From assembly GCA_948099385.1 (NCBI GenBank), contig CANUEZ040000031.1:5015001-5079000 (forward strand): DNA of 64,000 nt, written 5' to 3'. Under the pieces are notes generated by a model. That model ran no database searches and was not told the origin of the DNA. It saw only the letters and a program-made list of their open reading frames with translations. The stretch is from Fasciola hepatica (Eukaryota > Platyhelminthes > Trematoda > Plagiorchiida > Fasciolidae). Position 1 is the first letter of the stretch; every line of letters starts with the position of its first letter. The position numbers and the translations under genes are program-made. Below are positions 21,592 through 32,600 of the stretch, piece after piece.

Positions 21592-23031
21592 GCCAGTCTC
21601 ACCCACTAGCACCGGTTTCGGATCGCACGCTCTAATGCTGTCAGCTGCAGACCGCATGCTCCAACCATCCTTGTTCGCCGCTGTACGCCCACCCATCGCT
21701 CTTAACACATCCATTATTTTTGTTCTTCTATGGTATGCACACCTGCCCATTGTGTCCTTGCTCCTATCGACTCTCACTGTGTTACCTCTCGTTTTACTTC
21801 ACTATCTTCCTAACCACTTTACTCTGCCGACGACCGCCAATACTTTATTTCTTCACCCAAGTCGGTGTTGCCGGCTTGTAGTACCTATGCACTTGGTACC
21901 ACCCTAGGCCTATAAAACTCATTGGTCGCATGCTTGCGTCTCACTGCCTACCGTTCTGTCAAACCCTCCCTCCTCCTCCCTTTTTATGCCTACTAACATT
22001 ACACACCAGCACCACCCCCACCCATGACCAATTCTCATATTAGAACTGCCGTTTCAAACTCTGCATCTTTCACAGCCACATTCATTATCCCGTCACTATC
22101 ACTCTATTTTCCTTGCCTGGCTCCGCGATTCCTCTGTGGATCCTTCACCTTGGCAGTGCTTCGATTAGTATCGTCCAATTGCACCCACTTGTACAATTGC
22201 CGGCATGCACGCAGCTCCCAATTTTCACGTCCCCGACTCCGACGCACATCCTTTGTTCATGCGTTACGTTCGTCCACCGGTTTATCTGTCCCGGTGCTTC
22301 TTTCCTCTCTGCCTTTTTTGTGTTCCACCCGCAATGAAGTGATCTGACTGGTTATGTCTCATCTGTCTTTTCCGCCCGTGCTCCCGTCTCCTGTTTCGTC
22401 TACTGTGTGCCACAGGCATTTTATGCGTGCCTTTTGGACCGTTCTGTTTTTTCACTTGCCACCTAATGTAAACTCACTGTTTTGTCATGGTTCTCATTCA
22501 CGGCTTCAGTCCGTTTTATCTGCCGTTACCCTCCGGTGCCCCTTTTACTCATTCCTCTCCCGCGCTGTTTGCCGTCACAGCTGCTGCATCTTGCACCACG
22601 GACAGTTTCACCTCACAGGTAACTTTCTTCAATTTGTATGCACAATCGCTCTGCGCTGCTTAGCCATCTACATCGCCACCATCTTCCTGCCGAATAATGT
22701 AAGCCCATTTAATAATGCTCCTCTCATTCTTGACCGACATCACATGTCTCACCTAAATAAATCAGGTTATTTGATCCATTCTTGCCTGTTCTCTTCGATA
22801 CTTTCGTTCACCTCCCCGTTTTTTGAACTGCTCCCCAGTCGTCGTCTTTTCTATGCTTTCGCATTCTCCACTCTCTCTGTTGATCTGCCAAGTTCACCCG
22901 TCATGAAGATAATTCACCACGATATTCCAAAGTTAATTCTACAAACACTCGACTTAACCTAATCTGTCCCTCCCAATAACTGATAATTTCTTTCTAGGAC
23001 TCCATTGTTATTGATCCGGCTTCTCCTATAC

Positions 23032-23075
<44 letters not shown>

Positions 23076-23730
23076 CATATGTATATATGCGTTCGCTCTG
23101 CATCCTGTAGTTCCTCACAGGCCGTCTCTCTTGCTATCATCCCGCTGACCGCCATGATATGCATCTATTCCTTCTACATCTATAACCCACATATACTGTG
23201 TTCGATTCATTTGAACTATGTTTTTTACCTGATTCACCTTTTACGTCTTACTTTGCTCGCTCCCTGTTTTACAATGAGTTTTGTGCCCTGTTCGCCGACC
23301 ATCTATTGCATAGTACCAATGCTTCGGTGCCACCAAATCCTTTGCAGTGAATCTCACTTTTCCCCATCGTCTCCCGCTATTACAGTTTCTTATGCTGATT
23401 TCTAGCCTTTCTCATGTATACCAGTCAGCTTTCAGATGTCCCTATACTGACCAGCCGGATCCTTCACCTGACCTTGACTTTCAAACGCACCGGGCGTCCA
23501 TTTGAATCTGTCCATGGGTCCATTTAAACTCAGTACATTTTCTTTGGTGAGCATACATTTGCCATACTTTCATCCCACATTACTCCTCCTTCTAAGCTCC
23601 TTCTTCCAACTCTTATCATGTAAATTTCTACTTTTTCCTGGGTTTTGTCTGTTTATTCCATCGCTTGTAAACAGTTGATCATACACCTGGCATGCATCGG
23701 GCGTCTCCGTAATATACCATTATTATTATT
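21592..23730 (+). mobile_element. 5'-truncated LINE-2-family insertion (3' UTR only)
   Basis: It matches 57554-60594 of LINE-2 in order and orientation, lacking only the 832-bp element at 59430. From 21592 to the (TA)n run the two are nearly identical (about three differences seen in 1.44 kb). After the run they differ noticeably more. It ends with GGGCGTCTCCGTAATATACC and four ATT units. It interrupts minus-strand LINE-3 between its linker (23731 onward) and RT (up to 21591), so it is a younger insertion. It carries no RT; a 202-codon frame (22354-22962) is probably fortuitous. Confidence 0.75.
23033..23074. repeat. (TA)21 microsatellite
   Basis: Pure TA run inside the truncated LINE copy. 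The homologous run at 58995-59058 is 64 bp, so it differs in length between the two copies. Confidence 0.95.
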
Positions 23731-24249
23731 CGCAATTAGTAAAGATGAGGCAGGGACAATGACGGAAGCTGGAGCCACGGCTGAAGCAAAGAACGCGTTG
23801 AAGGCTTCGGCAATGAAGGGTGGATGGGGATGCAAGATGAAATTTTATCGAAAATCGGGAGTTGGAAGTCAGCCTAGATATCAGCGTTTCAGGACTTATG
23901 CAACATAGAAAGAAGTTGCTGCTTGTTTGGATGATTCTCTGCCTTAGCTTCTTGGTTAGAAATTCGAGTATTACCTTTTCGTTGAAAAAGTACAGAGAGG
24001 CGGTTCATTCGACAAAAATTAGAAAGCCATTAGAATTATGCGGTTGCTTGAGAAGCGTATGCTACTTATTGTGGAGTGGTTAGAGAGGGGAACTTTTATT
24101 AGGTATGGCATGGGAAAAATAAGACAATTCCTTCACACGGTTGGAAAAGAAGGACCTGGAAATATTTGCTGCAATCTGAGTGTCGCGGGTGGGAAAATAA
24201 TCATCCCGGCCGTTTTGGCAAATAAGCGCGATGAGCAAAGCCCAATTTT
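23731..24249 (-). pseudogene. LINE-3 EN-RT linker
   Basis: The minus strand next to the inserted LINE tail reads FIAEAFNAFFASAVAP and VPASSLLIA, equivalent to IADAFNHYFANSMAP in LINE-2 (55250-55300). This is the usual spacer between nuclease and RT. It is interrupted here by the 21592-23730 insertion and resumes at 21591 with IPFDARSISKPSS. Confidence 0.6.
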
Positions 24250-24930
24250 TTATAGGATTGCATTGTTGGAGGAGTGTGCGGAACTAGGTGGGTCATTAAG
24301 AGGCAGATGGTAGATAACCGTTTTGTGGTCAGTGCCGGGAAAGTTTATTTTTGCTGACGGGTCGATGAGAGGCATGTCGTGAGCAAGTACCAGATCCAAT
24401 ATATTCCCATTTCTGGTAGGTTCGATAACATGTTGCATCCAGCCACCAAGATGAATACTAGTAATTAGATCCATAAGATTGGGACGGGCTGAGAGGGTAG
24501 GCCAACAAATTTTAGGAAGATTAAAGTCACCTCCCTAAGCTAGGTTCCGAAAGGAAGGAAAGAAAGGTATTCGAAAGATCTAATAAGAAGTGGAAAAAGG
24601 GACTGGGGAATGTTTCGAGCTATGCACACAGCCAACGTAAAAAACAGTACTTTGGAGGCTGGTAGAGGACCAGAAAGAATCAGGAAGAGAATCATGCGCC
24701 GTACGTAAAAGAAGGTTCGCAGTGTAGACTTCCCCGTCAAAGACTGGGTACCCACCACCAAGCCGGTTCGGCCTGTTGGTACTTAGAAGACTGTACCCCA
24801 GCAAAGGTATTTGATCACTGGGAGTGCTCGCAGACAGCTGGGATCCCGTCTTCAGGCTAATTTCGTAATTATATGCGAGAACAAGTCTTTTTAGTTGCAG
24901 GAGTTTACCGAGAATAGAACAAGATTTGAA
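24250..24930 (-). pseudogene. LINE-3 endonuclease (EN) domain
   Basis: Pieces in two frames: LGYSLLSTNRPNRLGGG, DSLPDSFW, YVGCVHSS (24804-24580), then GDFNLPK (about 24510-24535) and NILDLVLAHDMP...FPGTDHKTVIYHL (24474-24250). GDFN and DH are catalytic elements of the apurinic-type LINE nuclease that nicks target DNA. The upstream TETWL box is not intact; the Glu position appears as Gly in SLKTGSQLS. Frameshifted and inactive. It corresponds to LINE-1 EN at 50430-51160. Confidence 0.65.
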
Positions 24931-25929
24931 TAAGGTTTAAGATATGTCTTAGGTGGGAAGTGGTACAGGCACATCAGAGGGAAGCATAAGTTGGAAGAGG
25001 GCATGATATTACTTTTGGGAGGAGTAGAGATCAGAGTCAAAGGGGAATATACGGATGTTTAGGCCAGCGGAGATTCAGATGGGGTAGCTTCCAGCAGAGC
25101 CGGAGTAAGTGTAGCTGTGAGAGGGACTGCTGGATGGTAGAACAACTAAGCACCAAGGGAGGGAGGAATATCTGATCAAAAGGAAAACCTGTGGAATTTG
25201 GTGGGTCGATACCAGACACGGGTGATTAGCAGCAGTTGAGAAATACCGGTCAGTCGGAAGTGAGCATTGACTGAGGGAGGGTGCAGAGGGCAGGTTTGAA
25301 ATTGTGTGAGAAATAGGGGTGTATGGCAGTAGGTTAGGCTGCACATTATGGAGAGGGCGAGACAAGTGCAGTGGAACACTAGATGAGGAGCATTTATTAT
25401 ATTGAGCAGCAGAGATAGTTGTCAGGTGAAGCGGGCGACGTCAGGCAGAGTGTACGGCGTGTGGAGGCCGCATTTTGGTGTTGACAGGCATCCGACGCGG
25501 TGAATTGCATAGAAGCAAGATGTACTTTTTAAGGTTGAAGCTGGATTCGGTGAGTTAGGGCCAGTTGATCTAAGAGGAGACAGTTGAATGAAGTGGGGGG
25601 AGATTAGGAGAAGGGTGGGACGAATGGTAGACATATTCCTTTGGACTGCGAGTAGTTTATCACCGGAGGGAACGGAGAGCGAATTAGAGTTGGGGGTGTA
25701 CCTAACAGGAGATGAAGTGCGAGAGGGGAGAAGCGGGAGTGTCTAGATCAGTAGCAATGAGATCAGATTTCAAAGAGTTCAGTGGGGGAGCAGATGAGGA
25801 GGCAGCGGATGGTTATGAAGAAGCGGATGGCACGTGCGAGGATAAAGCTTTAGGGATTTGAGAAAAAGCGGTAGAGCTATCAGCTGTCTGTGTCGAAGGC
25901 TCAGGATTATCGGTTGTCATTCTCGTGAG
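24931..25929 (-). other. LINE-3 spacer between ORF1 and EN
   Basis: The minus strand encodes Pro/Ser/Thr-rich broken frames, as in the same position of LINE-1 (48.8-50.4 kb) and LINE-2 (52.6-54.0 kb). No motif recognised. Confidence 0.4.
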
Positions 25930-26400
25930 GAAAGTCAAGAGATCTAGCAATTTTTCTTTAAGTAGAAGTTTGATCTTCGGCTATTTTAAAGTTTCATAAG
26001 GAGAGTTAGAAGCTATAGCTATACGAATTTCAGTGAACTCTTGGCAGATAGACGATCTACAAACCACAAAAGGGTTGGACAGTAAAAGGGCTAAACGTGT
26101 TTACGCAGCCTCGATACTGAACAAGGAAGGCAGGCCACGCCACAGGCACTCAACAAAATACGCTTGATATGCTCGAGGGACAATAAGCACGACTGCATTA
26201 TGAGAGTTTCTCACTCATGAGAACTTCGGACGCAATACAGTCGATAAAGCGGCCAACCGCAGTTAGGTCTTGTGGGGTGGAATGTTCGATGAGTTCACTG
26301 ATGCACAGTAGGGGGGCGAGTTTAGATACCATGCCTTCCAACTTTAGAAGCTGAGACCTTACTTCTGAAGTGCTTTGGTCTTAAACAGATGTTCTTTCCG
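25930..26400 (-). pseudogene. LINE-3 ORF1 remnant
   Basis: The minus strand reads KLEGMVSKLAPLLCISELIE and LTAVGRFIDCIASEVLMS, matching LDDNIAGLAPLLCLMDPAAS and LKSATDFLESVYTKTF of LINE-1 ORF1. Further on, after frame changes, it has SSICQEFTEIRIAIASNSPY and IKLLLKEKLL, equivalent to EFIHKQTVIAINSPY and KPLQKEV in LINE-2. ORF1 of such elements is an RNA-binding protein with an N-terminal coiled coil and an RRM-like fold. Only fragments remain. Confidence 0.55.
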
Positions 26401-28559
26401 TTGCCAAGCATAAAAAGCCACAGAGGTCAACCGAACATCTTTCTCAGGCCGCGGGAGTTTAAATAAGCCTATTTATCCTCTTAACCGGAGTAGTTGGGAA
26501 TGGAGCATTACTGGAAGTTTTTTTTAATACACGTGGCATTTTGAAGTATCAAAAAGAAGCTGTGAGTGAGGCGGAACACTAACGGAAAACCGGGAAAGAA
26601 TGTACCGTTGAGAAAAAATTTCCTGAATTTTTCTGGGTTACTGGAACGCCTCAAGATGCTCAGCTTTAAATAATGCCTAAAATAGCCGGGTGAAAAATTC
26701 ATCGGTAACGGCTTGTAGCACGAATATTGTAATAAAGTAGGGAAGAACTTATTTTTGCGGTGAAGGTGCTTACGAGAAGTACTGGTGGATCACAACGCAA
26801 TTGCAGCAGTGAATATTGACCAAGATGGACAAAGAGCTGATAAGAGAGGGGAGGTAAATGAAGCATTCAGTACTCCTGGTTTCCAGGCGGGTCATAGAAC
26901 GTCAACAGAGAAAAATCTGCTGAACCAGAGCGGGAAGGACATGATCCTTTACAAAGTCAGAAAAGCTCAACAAAGGATCCTAATGCTGCCGATCAGCTGA
27001 ACTGAAGAGGGCGAGGAAAAAATCATCGACCGAGTTACATAAAGAGTGGGTGAAAACGGAGATGATACCGAGGCGGTGATTGCCATCGGGTTCTATACTG
27101 GAACAGTGCACGGCGGTAATATAAGTGGTAATGGAAGCTACAACATGGGTAAAAGCGAGTTAGGATTTGGAAGGGAAATGAAAATACACCCCGGAGGGGC
27201 TGGTGAATATTGAGGATTAGAGGAGTTGAGGCACTATTAGAGGGTAGTAACCAGGAGGTTGAGGAAAATGCTGAAAGGCCACATGATGAGTCTCAATCAA
27301 CTACTGAGCTCCGGCCCACCAAGGTTTGTTTTTGCTTATGGATCTTGCAAGTGCGACTTTCAGGGCGTAAGCAGCATTCACCGTACACCAGTCATTTGAT
27401 GTCATCCGTCAGGGTCCCTTATTTGGCTTTTGACAGTGTTTGGCCAAATTTTGAATCAGTCATGTGGATGTGAAGCTCATTTCATCGTTCTGGGCATTCT
27501 CTGATGTTCAACTGAGCTTCCTTTCTTTCGTCATCTAAGTGACCTTTTCTTATTCCACAACGGAAACTGAGTTACCGGTTGCAGGGCATCCGGGTGGAGC
27601 TTGGGAGCAGTTGGAATATGAGCTAGAATGAACTAAATTTTAATCTAAACGATAGAGGAAGCGCAAAAGCGAGGCAACCCGCGTAGTATGCAAACGATAA
27701 ATATAATTCTGCGGACTGATAGTGTTCGATCCGTAAAACACAAGGAGATGAAAACCTCACGAACTTCAGGCTCATCAAAAGCTTTATCGGGGTCCTACAC
27801 TTAGGTTAATAAAACAACACCATGGCTGTCAGCTGCTTGCTCAATACATCTGAAATCCACGTCAGGACGACCGACATCTGAGCAGAGTGTGGCACTTTAA
27901 TCCAAGCTGTGCCGGCCTTCGTGGTGGCTGTAGGAGTGCCCTAAATGTTGGCCTTCAACAGCCACAAACAACGGATCTTCACCACGTCGAAACCCGAAAT
28001 CACGGAAATTTGACGAGCTCAGTCCACCGAGAAAAAGGAACTTTTATAATAACTGATGTGGAATTTAAATATTGAACAATGACAAACCGGGACTCTGCAA
28101 ACCGTCGTTAGCTGTGCGCTTTCCCTGGCTGATGTTAAGAAAGGAACAGAATAAATGTTGCTGAGCGGCTGACAATCAAATGTCCGAACAGATCGTGAAG
28201 AGGGAGAAAGTTTAGGCAGTTGAGAAAAAAGTGAAGATGGAGAAATGATAGCTACTCTCGATGAACTACTTGAATTTGGAGAAAACCATCAACGTTTACA
28301 ACCCGCCGCGATGAGTTAATGGCCGCAGCACTCCCTCAGGAACACCCTCCAACTTTTATTCCACGCGATGTTTGCTACCCGACTCATTAGTGAGGTTAGA
28401 TTTGCAGTCCAAACGAGCGTGCTTTCTAATCAGCGATCAAACTGCACGCAGCTGAGCTTCAATGGCTGGGTGGGGCTCCAAGTGCGTAGTGTTCTTTTTA
28501 GTTCTCTCACCGAAGAAATAATCAACCAAAAGGTACACAAAATATGAATATGATGCTGC
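26401..28559. other. No recognisable gene
   Basis: No motif or repeat is supported. The segment beyond LINE-3 ORF1 (to about 26.7 kb) may be its 5' UTR. Open frames at 26785-27000 and 27210-27473 have no recognisable domain. Confidence 0.35.
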
Positions 28560-28780
28560 TATAAGTTTTAGTGGGGAAAATGCAGACCTGAAGTATGGAC
28601 GTCAACCAGTGGTCTACAGACAACCATTTCGCCGCGCAAGGTGGAAACGTAATGATTGGGTCATATGAACTTAAGGTTGTCTGCACAGTCCACGTAGTGA
28701 CGGGATCAACCCATCGTCGGCACCTCAGCATATCACAACTGGTTGAACTACGAAAAACTAAAGCAAACAACCAGGGCTAA
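28560..28780 (+). pseudogene. Possible integrase C-terminal remnant (Gypsy-like)
   Basis: A 61-codon frame (28595-28780) includes IGSYELKVVCTVHVVTGSTH followed by RRHLSISQLVEL. This resembles the GPxSYxVxV...RRHxxQLR segment at the end of many Gypsy/Ty3 integrases. No core DDE motifs were found upstream. The call rests on one short motif and could be chance. Confidence 0.25.
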
Positions 28781-29739
28781 GTGTGAAGATACGTCCCGCT
28801 GTTTTCATAGTTTTATTTTCCCTAAGCCACAGCCATCACAGGCGAGAGACAACAAAAGACTTCCTTCGTTTTCCCCACAGACCCTTTAAAGCTTTGTGCC
28901 AGTCCAAGTTTTGGCGTTGCCAATGAGTGAGTAGTTAAACCTCCTAGAATTCAACCGATACATGGACGATATGCGATGGTGTAGGTGACCCTAAATTAAG
29001 GACGGCAACCCCGACTTACTTTTTTCGCCGATTACGACCAACAGCCGTTCGCACTCAGTGCTGGAGCACTAAGGTGACGGCAGTACATCGAAGGAACCTG
29101 AGGCAAACTATACCACATTCCGCTGAACAAAACAAAAGGGCACAATGTTATTGACTGAGTACACCGGAAGAGTAATCAACGCTTAGGTAACAACCGTCCT
29201 CTACAAGTTAAGCCTAACCAAGCCAATTATGTTGCACGGCCGAAATCTTGTCACATAAGTGAAATCCAAAAAATTATGCTTCGGAAACAATGACAGAAAG
29301 TTTTACAAATTGCTAAGCATGAGAAGCTTTCGCAAGCAGACGAGATGTACCGCACACAGGCAAACTAATCACTGTCACTCGCAAACAAACATGGCCTGCG
29401 TATGTCATGACACAACAGCTGGTGAAACGCTTGAGCTAAAGCCTCTCTAACAAAGCTCATCTTTTTCGAACTGCATTTCGCTAACCATATCTGAAGGCTT
29501 TTGGTTCCTAAGGCAGATGTTGTTCACTAGGAGAGCTAATCATTCGCCTTCAGACTTTCCATTTCCATCGAACACTTTTGCCTTTCTTACATTATACTGA
29601 CATACGCGGTCCTCCCACGCTTCCGAACTAAACCCGCTAACAGCCGTAGTATTCTTCGGTGCCTGACACGGGTATGGGAGGAATCCTAACCACGGAACGT
29701 AGTTCCATTCTAGCAAGGTGTCAGAAAATTGCTTGGATT
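28781..29739. other. No recognisable gene
   Basis: Nothing firmly recognisable. The right end may continue the degraded C-terminus of the BEL/Pao integrase at 29740-30660, but no C-terminal-domain motif is convincing. Confidence 0.35.
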
Positions 29740-30660
29740 CATTACTTCCAGGACTTGAAAACGTCTGTCACCGGAGCCAAGGGGCTATCGTTGAGGATCT
29801 GCTCTATCTCTACCAAAAATGCCACTAGGCTTCCATCCGTCACATGAGGACCACATGCGATAGAATATGACGCGTGCTGCACAGAAAGTATCAAGTTCCC
29901 AAACTCCATCCTGATGACCAGCTTAAGGCGGCTCAAATCTCCATTCGACACCACGATTTGACACAAAGTGATTTACCCCGTCATGTGATGGCTACTTTAT
30001 AAACCCTTAAACTTCCGACCAAACACCCTTAAAATGGCTTCCATTATCACCGAAAATAATATGTGGGTAAGCTTTCCTAACGATAAAGTGAGTTAAAGCT
30101 GCAAGAAAGAATCCGCAGACAAAGAGTGAGAAACTTAGAAGAGCATCGCACTCATATTCATAAAGAAGCACAAACTGCCATATCGCCTCTCTTCAGTCCT
30201 GCCGTGCTTAACAAAACACGGCCTGAATAGTTTACTGCTACGTACGCAAAGGAATGATCAGCAACCATTTTCAGTTCAGTCGGTAGAGACACCATTCAAG
30301 GTGTACAAGGGCATGCTGCCCTTCGGGGACAGTCCAAGCAATTTACGGAGAGCTTATGGACAAGCCGCCCTCCACAGAATCGCGGACCAACATTCGATGG
30401 AACTTTGGAGAGGGCCACATGATGTTCTTCTTCATGAAACTATTAAAAACTCAGCGACGGCCTTCGTTGGCGGAATATTGGGATGCCAAGCCTCCTCTGA
30501 ATCACTAGACCGAACCCGTGTATATCCTGTGTACAACAGCCCACCAACTAGAATAAGACTCAATTTTCGTACAGAGCTAAACATCAGATAGTTGCTGGAC
30601 TCATGACCCCGTTTCATTGCGTGATTTTTTGTGTGAAAACTTTGTACCTGCGCCATACTC
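29740..30660 (-). pseudogene. Pao4: diverged BEL/Pao integrase remnant
   Basis: Minus-strand motifs appear in family order across several frames: LILVGGLLYTGYTRV and HPNIPPTKAVAEFLI; a zinc-binding stretch HEEEHHVALSKVPSNVGPRF with NCLDCPRR; core start YVAVNYSGRVLL (the usual catalytic Asp reads Asn); IIFGDNGSHFKGVWSE (second Asp); VEWRFEPP, a stop, then AGHQDGVWELDT (Glu); and VAFLVEIEQILNDSPLAPVT. Compared with Pao1 the sequence is much more diverged, so this is a separate lineage or a much older insertion. No RT or gag seen to its right. Confidence 0.6.
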
Positions 30661-30681
30661 TTCATTGTCTGGCTGTCATCC

Positions 30682-30737
30682 GATAATATGGTAAAAAGGT
30701 ATATTTCTCAACCATGGTCGAGGTGATTGCATAAACG
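30682..30737 (-). repeat. LINE 3' terminus with palindromic hairpin (type B), copy 3
   Basis: The minus strand reads TCGACCATGGTTGAGAAATATACC followed by a T/A-rich tail. Near-palindrome at 30708-30721. Same layout as at 2131 and 20140. It lies at the edge of the Pao4 integrase remnant. The body of the element to the right is not recognised. Confidence 0.4.
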
Positions 30738-31290
30738 AGTGATCAACACATGCGGCCTAGCCCAGTGGGATAAAATGTTCACAAGTTTAAAGGAGGAGGC
30801 GCAAATTACTCCAGCAGTGAAACAAATTTGAATGGTGTTTGAATTAGTCAAGACAACTTTAAGTTGCGCGGTGGAGGGCGACTCCGAACTGTAGAGTGGT
30901 CGTGAAGTATCGCGAATGAGCGGTAATTAGAAAGGTAGGTTTAGTGGCAGGCGACAGCATTGGTATGAGGTTAGTTTGGCTAAGACAATAGAATGGGAGA
31001 GTAAACTACCAGGGGTGAATACTAAGATGATAGGTGGTTTTGCGCTGAAGGAAACAGGATTTATAACGATAAACTTAGGATCAAACCTTACTCGGCTGGA
31101 GTTTTGGTCAACCGTCAAGCAACCCACTCTCAGGGACTCGTCACTTCTTTCTTCAAAAGTAACAATATATTGCTTTTATCGCAATATCGGAGCAAGGCTT
31201 CTTACTAAGGTAATCCAGGACGAACGGAGCTTGAAGTGTGACTAAAATGGGCTTTTGCTTATTGCACCAGCCACTGCGTCCCTTTTCACC
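30738..31290. other. No recognisable gene
   Basis: The stretch between the LINE tail and the Pao3 LTR. A 89-codon frame at 30976-31245 has no known motif. Confidence 0.3.
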
Positions 31291-31670
31291 TCTAACGGCA
31301 CTGGTCGCACTTTGACAAACGTTTCAGTTCAATTCATTTCAGTTTACACAAGACGGGTAATGCACCGACCAATCGAGCGTCCAGAATTCCCTCGGCAGTA
31401 TTAACACTAGTTAGGCTTCCACCACTGCTCAGAATATCTCCCTGAATCCCCGCTGAAAATAGGAGGGAAACGCAGCTCATCAAGAGCGGGGGCACTAAAC
31501 ATCGTGAGCTTTCACTGGGGCATTATGCGAAAATTGGGAACGTGAAATGACGAATCACACCAGATGGACACCAGTGTTCGCGTGTCCCCTTCCATTGATA
31601 TGCCCAATCTTGTTTTGGTTCCGGGATTCGTATAAATTTGGCTACTTAATGCTCAAAACATCCCATGATA
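31291..31670 (+). repeat. Pao3 5' LTR (degraded, about 380 bp)
   Basis: It begins TCTAACGGCACTGGTCGC, comparable with TGTAACAGCCGGTCGTGG at the start of the Pao1 LTR in sense orientation. It ends GGGATTCGTATAAATTTGGC and TACTTAATGCTCAAAACAT, comparable with GGGATCCGTTGCGACTTTGG and CTACGCATTGCTCAAACGT. The spacing between these ends equals the 376-382 bp of the other LTRs. The middle is poorly conserved. It lies directly upstream of the Pao3 gag start. Confidence 0.5.
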
Positions 31671-31707
31671 CCCAAATCGGTCAGCCCGGGGCTAGGAACC
31701 ATGCATC

Positions 31708-32600
31708 ATGCCCAGAAAAGGAGTAAGGCAACCAGAACCCGAAGAGGAAGTAATTTGGCAAGTCACTGGGGAGGGTTCGGGTGCGTCTGATTCTGTTGTT
31801 ATTGTCAGATATCCTAGCCCTCTCGGTGTCAGTTCATATTTTACTGATGGTGTTATTGATTCTGAGAATAATGGTTTGGTAAATCTGAGGATATAAGGAC
31901 TAGAGCACACTCATCACCCGCTGAGCAACAGGCCCAGGACGCAGGGAAAAAAGGCAGACGGAGCGAGGACGAGCACATAACTGGTGGGAGCAGCACCTTA
32001 ATTGGACCAGGGCAACCAGAACTAAGAAGTCCTACTTCAGTCGTCAAGCAGCCAGAGCCGGTACAAATAACAATCGATTTACCGGGAGCAGAGCTGACGG
32101 TCTTCAGGGGACGACCAGAAAGGTGCTGCAAGTTCGGTAAGCTATTTGAAACTTTTGTTCAGAATAAGGTGACCAAACCGGAGTAAAGGTTGCTTTACCT
32201 GACTCCCCGTTGTCAAGGAAGAGCTAAGGAAGCTACCGGTGTTTGTGCCGTGCTCAGCCAGCTTCAAGGCTACGCACGAGTAAAGAAGATTTTGAAGGAC
32301 CTGCTTGACCAGCTGTTCAAAGTTGTCCGCAATCTTTTGGAGGGCTTGAAGCAAGAAGCCGAGCGAACTAGGGGCAACGTCTACGCCGAGGCCGACCTTG
32401 TCACATGGATGGAAAATAGCTTGAAAGCCCTTGATCGGTTCGGTCACAGGGCTGATCTCGAGGCAGAGCAAATGTTGGAGGGGATAGTTCATCGTCCTAG
32501 TTCAGTCTACAGGGTCGCTGGATCACGGAAGCAGAACACACAAGCCGGATTGGCCATGGGGCCAATTTTGAAGACCAAACTGATTACTTAGACGGGCAAG
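31708..32600 (+). pseudogene. Pao3 Gag
   Basis: It starts MPRKGVRQPEPEEEVIWQVT, aligned with the Gag start of Pao1. Frame 32190-32591 carries TPRCQGRAKEATGV, GYARVKKILKDLLDQLFKVV, YAEADLVTWMENSLKALDRF and EQMLEGIVH, matching the Pao1 Gag core. The region between (31900-32190) contains several stops. Pseudogene. Confidence 0.7.

Larger units (their letters stand above)
5408..26400 (-). mobile_element. LINE-3: CR1-like non-LTR element split by three insertions
   Basis: One minus-strand element can be followed through matching parts: ORF1 (26.39-25.93 kb), proline-rich spacer, EN (24.93-24.25), linker, RT first half (21.59-20.93), RT second half (14.19-13.25), 3' UTR (13.25-12.01 and 7.59-5.41), 3' end near 5408 with a short ATT tail. 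Removing the inserts at 21592-23730, 14191-20929 and about 7590-12013 leaves roughly 7.7 kb. The UTR pieces align in order with the LINE-2 3' UTR: the block at 12022-12135 matches 57367-57485, the sequence at 7590 matches about 57525 onward, and both copies have a (TA)n run about 1.45 kb later. ORF1 matches LINE-1 and LINE-2. All coding parts are broken. Confidence 0.65.

Noticed and set aside
22354..22962. 202-codon open frame, repeated at 58316-58924 with one residue changed
   Set aside because: Both lie in nearly identical LINE 3' UTR DNA, so the agreement reflects recent copying. Composition is that of pyrimidine-rich UTR and no domain is visible.
27210..27473. Possible RT fragment (WILQVRLSGRKQ resembling W-I-x-x-F-L-x-G-R-x-Q)
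   Set aside because: Only one short match; no neighbouring RT motif in order, so it was not annotated.
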